A stretch of DNA of 64,000 nucleotides, from contig NZ_FNEG01000004.1 of NCBI RefSeq assembly GCF_900100075.1, positions 496,001 through 560,000 on the forward strand. Direction: 5' to 3'. Within the stretch, counting starts at the first letter, position 1, and each line of letters begins with the position of its first letter. Shown one piece after another: positions 60,837 through 64,000 of the stretch. The DNA is from Chryseobacterium jejuense (lineage in GTDB: Bacteria > Bacteroidota > Bacteroidia > Flavobacteriales > Weeksellaceae). Under the pieces are notes generated by a model. That model ran no database searches and was not told the DNA's origin. It worked only from the letters and a program-made list of their open reading frames with translations. Both the position numbers and the translations under genes were made by a program.

Positions 60837-63800
60837 TTAAGGTCTTACAATGAAAGTTCCCTGTAAAATCATTCCATCTGTTCCGTCATGAGAAATTCCA
60901 CCGACATCCGTCCATGTTTCTTCTTTGTATATCGTAAGGATCTTTTCTTCAGTACTGAACATATTAGAGGTATTCTGAGCTACCATTTTGAAGTGCTGAT
61001 AAAGGACTCTTCCTTCTTCATCTTTAATCTTCATAGGATCCAGACCCAATTTTTCTACAGGAAGGAAAAACTCATTTCCAGTCATATCAAATGTTTCTGC
61101 AAAGAACCATTCTTCTTTATTGGTTGCCGGATTATTCCCATACAGATACAATTTGGCTTTTGAAGTATCTTTTTCATCTGTATCTATTCTGGCAATTTCT
61201 TTCCAGTTCCCTACAGGGCCCATTTTATACAGGTGGTATTTCCCTTTATAACAAACCTGATCCCAGGATAGGATTACCCAATTGATCACATCCGATTCTA
61301 CTGGCTCAGAATGGTATCTCAACACTGGGGCTGGTGGATTATAGTTTTCTACCAGCATAGTTACCGTAGTCTTTGAAGGTAACGATGGGGCCTGTTCCTG
61401 TACATTCTTAGCAACCGGAGGTGAAACAGCATAATCTGTTGTGGTATACTCCACTTTTCTGGAGGCTACTACACGATAGAAAAGTGCATCTCCATAAGGT
61501 TTCTCATCCAGATCTTCAAATTCGTCATACACCTTCCATGATCCGTTTTCAGGATTCACTTCTACATCAGCAATCTTCACGTTTTTAATGTGTTTCATGC
61601 TTAATATGGAATCTGAATCCAGTTTGTTAGTTGCCCTGTAAATAGAGATTTCATTGATCTTGTGTACATCTGTATAAGAATTGATTTCAATTCTTACTTT
61701 GGCTGAAATTCCTAATGTTGCATTGTCTACAACCGGCAATAAACTTAGAATCTTTGGTGGTTCAGCAGGATTGGTATTAACCAGTTTAATAGGTCCCTGG
61801 AACTTACTGAACTCACCCATCTGCATTTGATTTCCTAATTCTCTTACTCCGTAGAAGTAGAAGTTATCCGAAGCACCATCAAGGGTAAAATCGGTAAACA
61901 GTGTTGAATGAGCAGTTCCGCCTTGTCCCTGACTGTATATAGCTGCCATTGGTGCCATGTCAAAGTCTTTATGATTCGTAGGCAGTAAATACCCTGAAGC
62001 ATCCCTGATATTCTGCTTTTTATTTTTAGGTCTGTGTCCTTTCAGACTGTTGAAATTAAAATTATGAATCTGCTGATAAATAAGAGGCACTTCTGTAAGA
62101 GGCAGGAAACAGTTGGTCATTGCTTCTTTGATAAAATGTCCTAAACGTAATTCATCCGATTCACCTGGAACAGCTTCAATCACAATTTGTTTAATCAGGT
62201 ACTCGCCATTTTTCCACTTTATTTCATCCAATTGCTTAGCATATCCGCTCTGCCCTACTTCCAGTTTAAAATGATCATTGTGATTTTTAATAAAATAATT
62301 AATGGCATCAAAGAATATTTTACTGTTCGGAAGTGGCATGGTGAATTTTACAGGACCGTCTGGTGGAAGTGCTTCAAATGTTGTTGCATTTTTATCACAA
62401 AGCATATCAAAATCCACAAAATTCATCCATCTGTCATTGAAAAACTCTTCATCATTACCTCCAAGAGCATTAAGACTGTTTTTAATTTCCTTAATCTTCT
62501 CCGGTTCATATAGGGAAGCCAGTAATACTGCATTATTTGCTCTGAAAAACTGTACTGAATATGGTTTATGATCATATTCTGTAATAAAGCTATAGGTTGA
62601 TTTCCCGAATTTATCCGGCCTTGTTGCATACTGAGAACCTTTTGGCTTTCTTGGTTTCTTAGGTTCTACAATTCTATTGGCAAACATCACGGCAGGAACA
62701 CTGAACTTAGATTTGTATTGAATTCCCTGCATATCCACATTGTCGTGATCTACACTTTTAAATCCAAAGATCGAATATCTTACATCTTCATTTTCAGAAG
62801 GTAAAACAGCATCCTCTACTAAATTGTTAGCTTCATTCTTATACAGGTACACCCTGTAAGAAGGATAGTAATTAACTTCCAGATCATTTCCAATAACCGG
62901 AGCTGTAGGAAGTGCAGGTGGGGCTTTCGGAAATGAAGGCAACGATGGCACGTAAGCAGGGTCATAGTCAAATACAGGTAAATGAGTATTGCTGTCTTCA
63001 TGGAACCTGAAGTTTTCATCATATACATAGACTACAAGATCCTTAGGTTTTCCAATATTTTCTATTTTCACCACTTTAAAAATAGATCTGGATTCTTTAG
63101 GCTTACCAGCATTGTAATTTTCTCTGGTAAATAGCCTAACAATTCCATTCATCCATTCTACAGAGTTCATAGTATCTGAAAACTGTGCATGCTGAGCCAG
63201 CTGGAACCCTGGGAATGTTATTTTATAAACTCCCTGATGGACCATAGGATAAGGAAGTGGATATTTAATGACTTTCTCCTTACTATTCTGATATTTTTCA
63301 ATTTGTTCAAAATGTTTTTCCACTTTGGCTTTTTTCCAGAACCCTCTACTCTTTTCAAGGAATCTCTGAATGGATCCGTCTGATTGCTGTGTATGAATAA
63401 TCTCTCTGTGGATTTTCCAATCATTGGTTCCAATTTTCACTTTCAGTGAGTTTGGATTTTTTGGCCCCCAGGTTGGTGTATTCTGCATATTTTCAGTAGC
63501 GTTGAACAATCCTTCAGTACCGGGACTGAATGCAGGAAGTACAAGACTGCTCTGATCGATGACTGGTGAAGTACCAGAAATAATAGCGGCACTTGGTGCT
63601 TTTTTAAACACTGTAAATTTCAATCCTGAAGGTTTTACTTCAATACCGTTGATGATATAACTTTCACCATCCAATAAGAAAATACCTCCGATAAAATCAT
63701 TGATCGTTGTTCCTGCCGGAATCTCTGATCTTAAAATATGTTCCGGAATTGAAGGCTGCGCAGGATTAGGAGATCCCGCAGGAATAGTTCCTCCTGAACT

Positions 63801-64000
63801 TGGAAGAATATAATCTACAGTTTCAATCTCTGCCAAAAGTTGATTACTTGGGTGATGCTGTATATTTGATACTTTCGCAGAAATCTCTTTCATGGTATAA
63901 TTTCTGTAGAAGATCTCCACTTCATCTGCCATTACTTCTTTATCATCCGGAAAAATAGCATTCGGATCCAAATAATAGTCTTCATCCAACGTAGAATCAA
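60837..64000 (-). CDS. Very large hypothetical protein, 5' end outside the window
   Basis: The frame is open to the last base (…DSTLDEDYYLDPN), so the apparent TTG start at 63989 is not reliable and the gene continues beyond the window. At least 1050 residues are visible. No signal peptide or membrane helix was seen in the visible part. It has beta-rich segments with Pro-rich linkers (SLPSFPKAPPALPTAPV) and an Fn3-like module near the C-terminus (APVLRYHSEPVESDVINWVI). Upstream of a fibre-like gene, it may be a structural or surface protein. The family is not recognised. Confidence 0.6.
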   Translation of the reverse strand, partial: DSTLDEDYYLDPNAIFPDDKEVMADEVEIFYRNYTMKEISAKVSNIQHHPSNQLLAEIETVDYILPSSGGTIPAGSPNPAQPSIPEHILRSEIPAGTTINDFIGGIFLLDGESYIINGIEVKPSGLKFTVFKKAPSAAIISGTSPVIDQSSLVLPAFSPGTEGLFNATENMQNTPTWGPKNPNSLKVKIGTNDWKIHREIIHTQQSDGSIQRFLEKSRGFWKKAKVEKHFEQIEKYQNSKEKVIKYPLPYPMVHQGVYKITFPGFQLAQHAQFSDTMNSVEWMNGIVRLFTRENYNAGKPKESRSIFKVVKIENIGKPKDLVVYVYDENFRFHEDSNTHLPVFDYDPAYVPSLPSFPKAPPALPTAPVIGNDLEVNYYPSYRVYLYKNEANNLVEDAVLPSENEDVRYSIFGFKSVDHDNVDMQGIQYKSKFSVPAVMFANRIVEPKKPRKPKGSQYATRPDKFGKSTYSFITEYDHKPYSVQFFRANNAVLLASLYEPEKIKEIKNSLNALGGNDEEFFNDRWMNFVDFDMLCDKNATTFEALPPDGPVKFTMPLPNSKIFFDAINYFIKNHNDHFKLEVGQSGYAKQLDEIKWKNGEYLIKQIVIEAVPGESDELRLGHFIKEAMTNCFLPLTEVPLIYQQIHNFNFNSLKGHRPKNKKQNIRDASGYLLPTNHKDFDMAPMAAIYSQGQGGTAHSTLFTDFTLDGASDNFYFYGVRELGNQMQMGEFSKFQGPIKLVNTNPAEPPKILSLLPVVDNATLGISAKVRIEINSYTDVHKINEISIYRATNKLDSDSILSMKHIKNVKIADVEVNPENGSWKVYDEFEDLDEKPYGDALFYRVVASRKVEYTTTDYAVSPPVAKNVQEQAPSLPSKTTVTMLVENYNPPAPVLRYHSEPVESDVINWVILSWDQVCYKGKYHLYKMGPVGNWKEIARIDTDEKDTSKAKLYLYGNNPATNKEEWFFAETFDMTGNEFFLPVEKLGLDPMKIKDEEGRVLYQHFKMVAQNTSNMFSTEEKILTIYKEETWTDVGGISHDGTDGMILQGTFIVRP

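Noticed and set aside
63987..63989. TTG as the start of the giant protein
   Set aside because: The frame remains open to the window edge, so the true start is most likely outside.
59392..64000. Prophage
   Set aside because: Only one fibre-like gene and an unrecognised large gene are visible; no capsid, terminase, portal or tail genes were seen.

Overview
The window looks like chromosome from a Chryseobacterium-type flavobacterium (Bacteroidota, Weeksellaceae). Reasons: low GC; Bacteroidota-type promoters (TTG-N20-TACTTTTG before three tRNAs); no Shine-Dalgarno signals; many SPII lipoproteins; a type IX secretion C-terminal tail; an oleate hydratase of the Elizabethkingia type; a DUF4834-YfhO pair; and small MKNL(K/R)KL...GG leader peptides. 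Species cannot be fixed from sequence alone. No ribosomal RNA, CRISPR array, transposase or integrase was seen.

Layout. 1-5.1 kb: a minus-strand MoxR/Bat aerotolerance-type operon (moxR, a GNAT acetyltransferase, DUF58, a BatD-like membrane protein, batA, and batB cut by the window edge). 5.3-8.7 kb: a small lipoprotein, a secreted Fn3/PPC-like protein, and a divergent PNGase F-like protein with a T9SS tail. 9.0-20.4 kb: DinB-like protein, RlmB, lipoproteins, DUF4834, YfhO, a GT4 glycosyltransferase, YpdA and a run of unknown membrane/lipoproteins. 20.5-28.2 kb: MFS transporter, AraC regulator with oleate hydratase, GlnS, and a DUF900-type hydrolase. 29.0-31.3 kb: an overlapping PAP2 phosphatase-EptA pair that probably remodels lipid A. 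31.5-32.8 kb: five tandem double-glycine-leader, cysteine-rich peptide genes (the fifth frameshifted), all too short for ordinary gene calling and interspersed with remnants of the 3' end of menC. 32.8-38.5 kb: menC, fbp, aspartokinase and a fused two-domain acyltransferase of the OlsF/GlsA-GlsB type.

38.6-59.3 kb is an accessory island framed by three identical tRNA-Phe genes. It opens with about six tandem copies of a 116-bp non-coding repeat. A roughly 15-kb minus-strand type VI secretion (T6SS subtype iii-like) cargo operon follows. In transcription order this is VgrG; a candidate effector with a lipoprotein; a papain/C39-like effector with an overlapping lipoprotein; a possible adaptor; a 1389-residue LysM/PAAR-like/Ig/GH19-like/M23 effector; and a train of immunity-like lipoproteins, two sharing a C-terminal domain. 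No structural T6SS genes are present, so the apparatus must be encoded elsewhere. Beyond it lie a lipoprotein and two tandem class I terpene synthases. 59.4-64.0 kb holds a tail-fibre-like protein and a very large unknown protein running off the right edge.

The parts of greatest interest are the peptide/menC-tail array, the dual-enzyme effector with its mosaic immunity array, the 116-bp repeat array beside tRNA-Phe, and the paired terpene synthases, one with an altered metal-binding triad.
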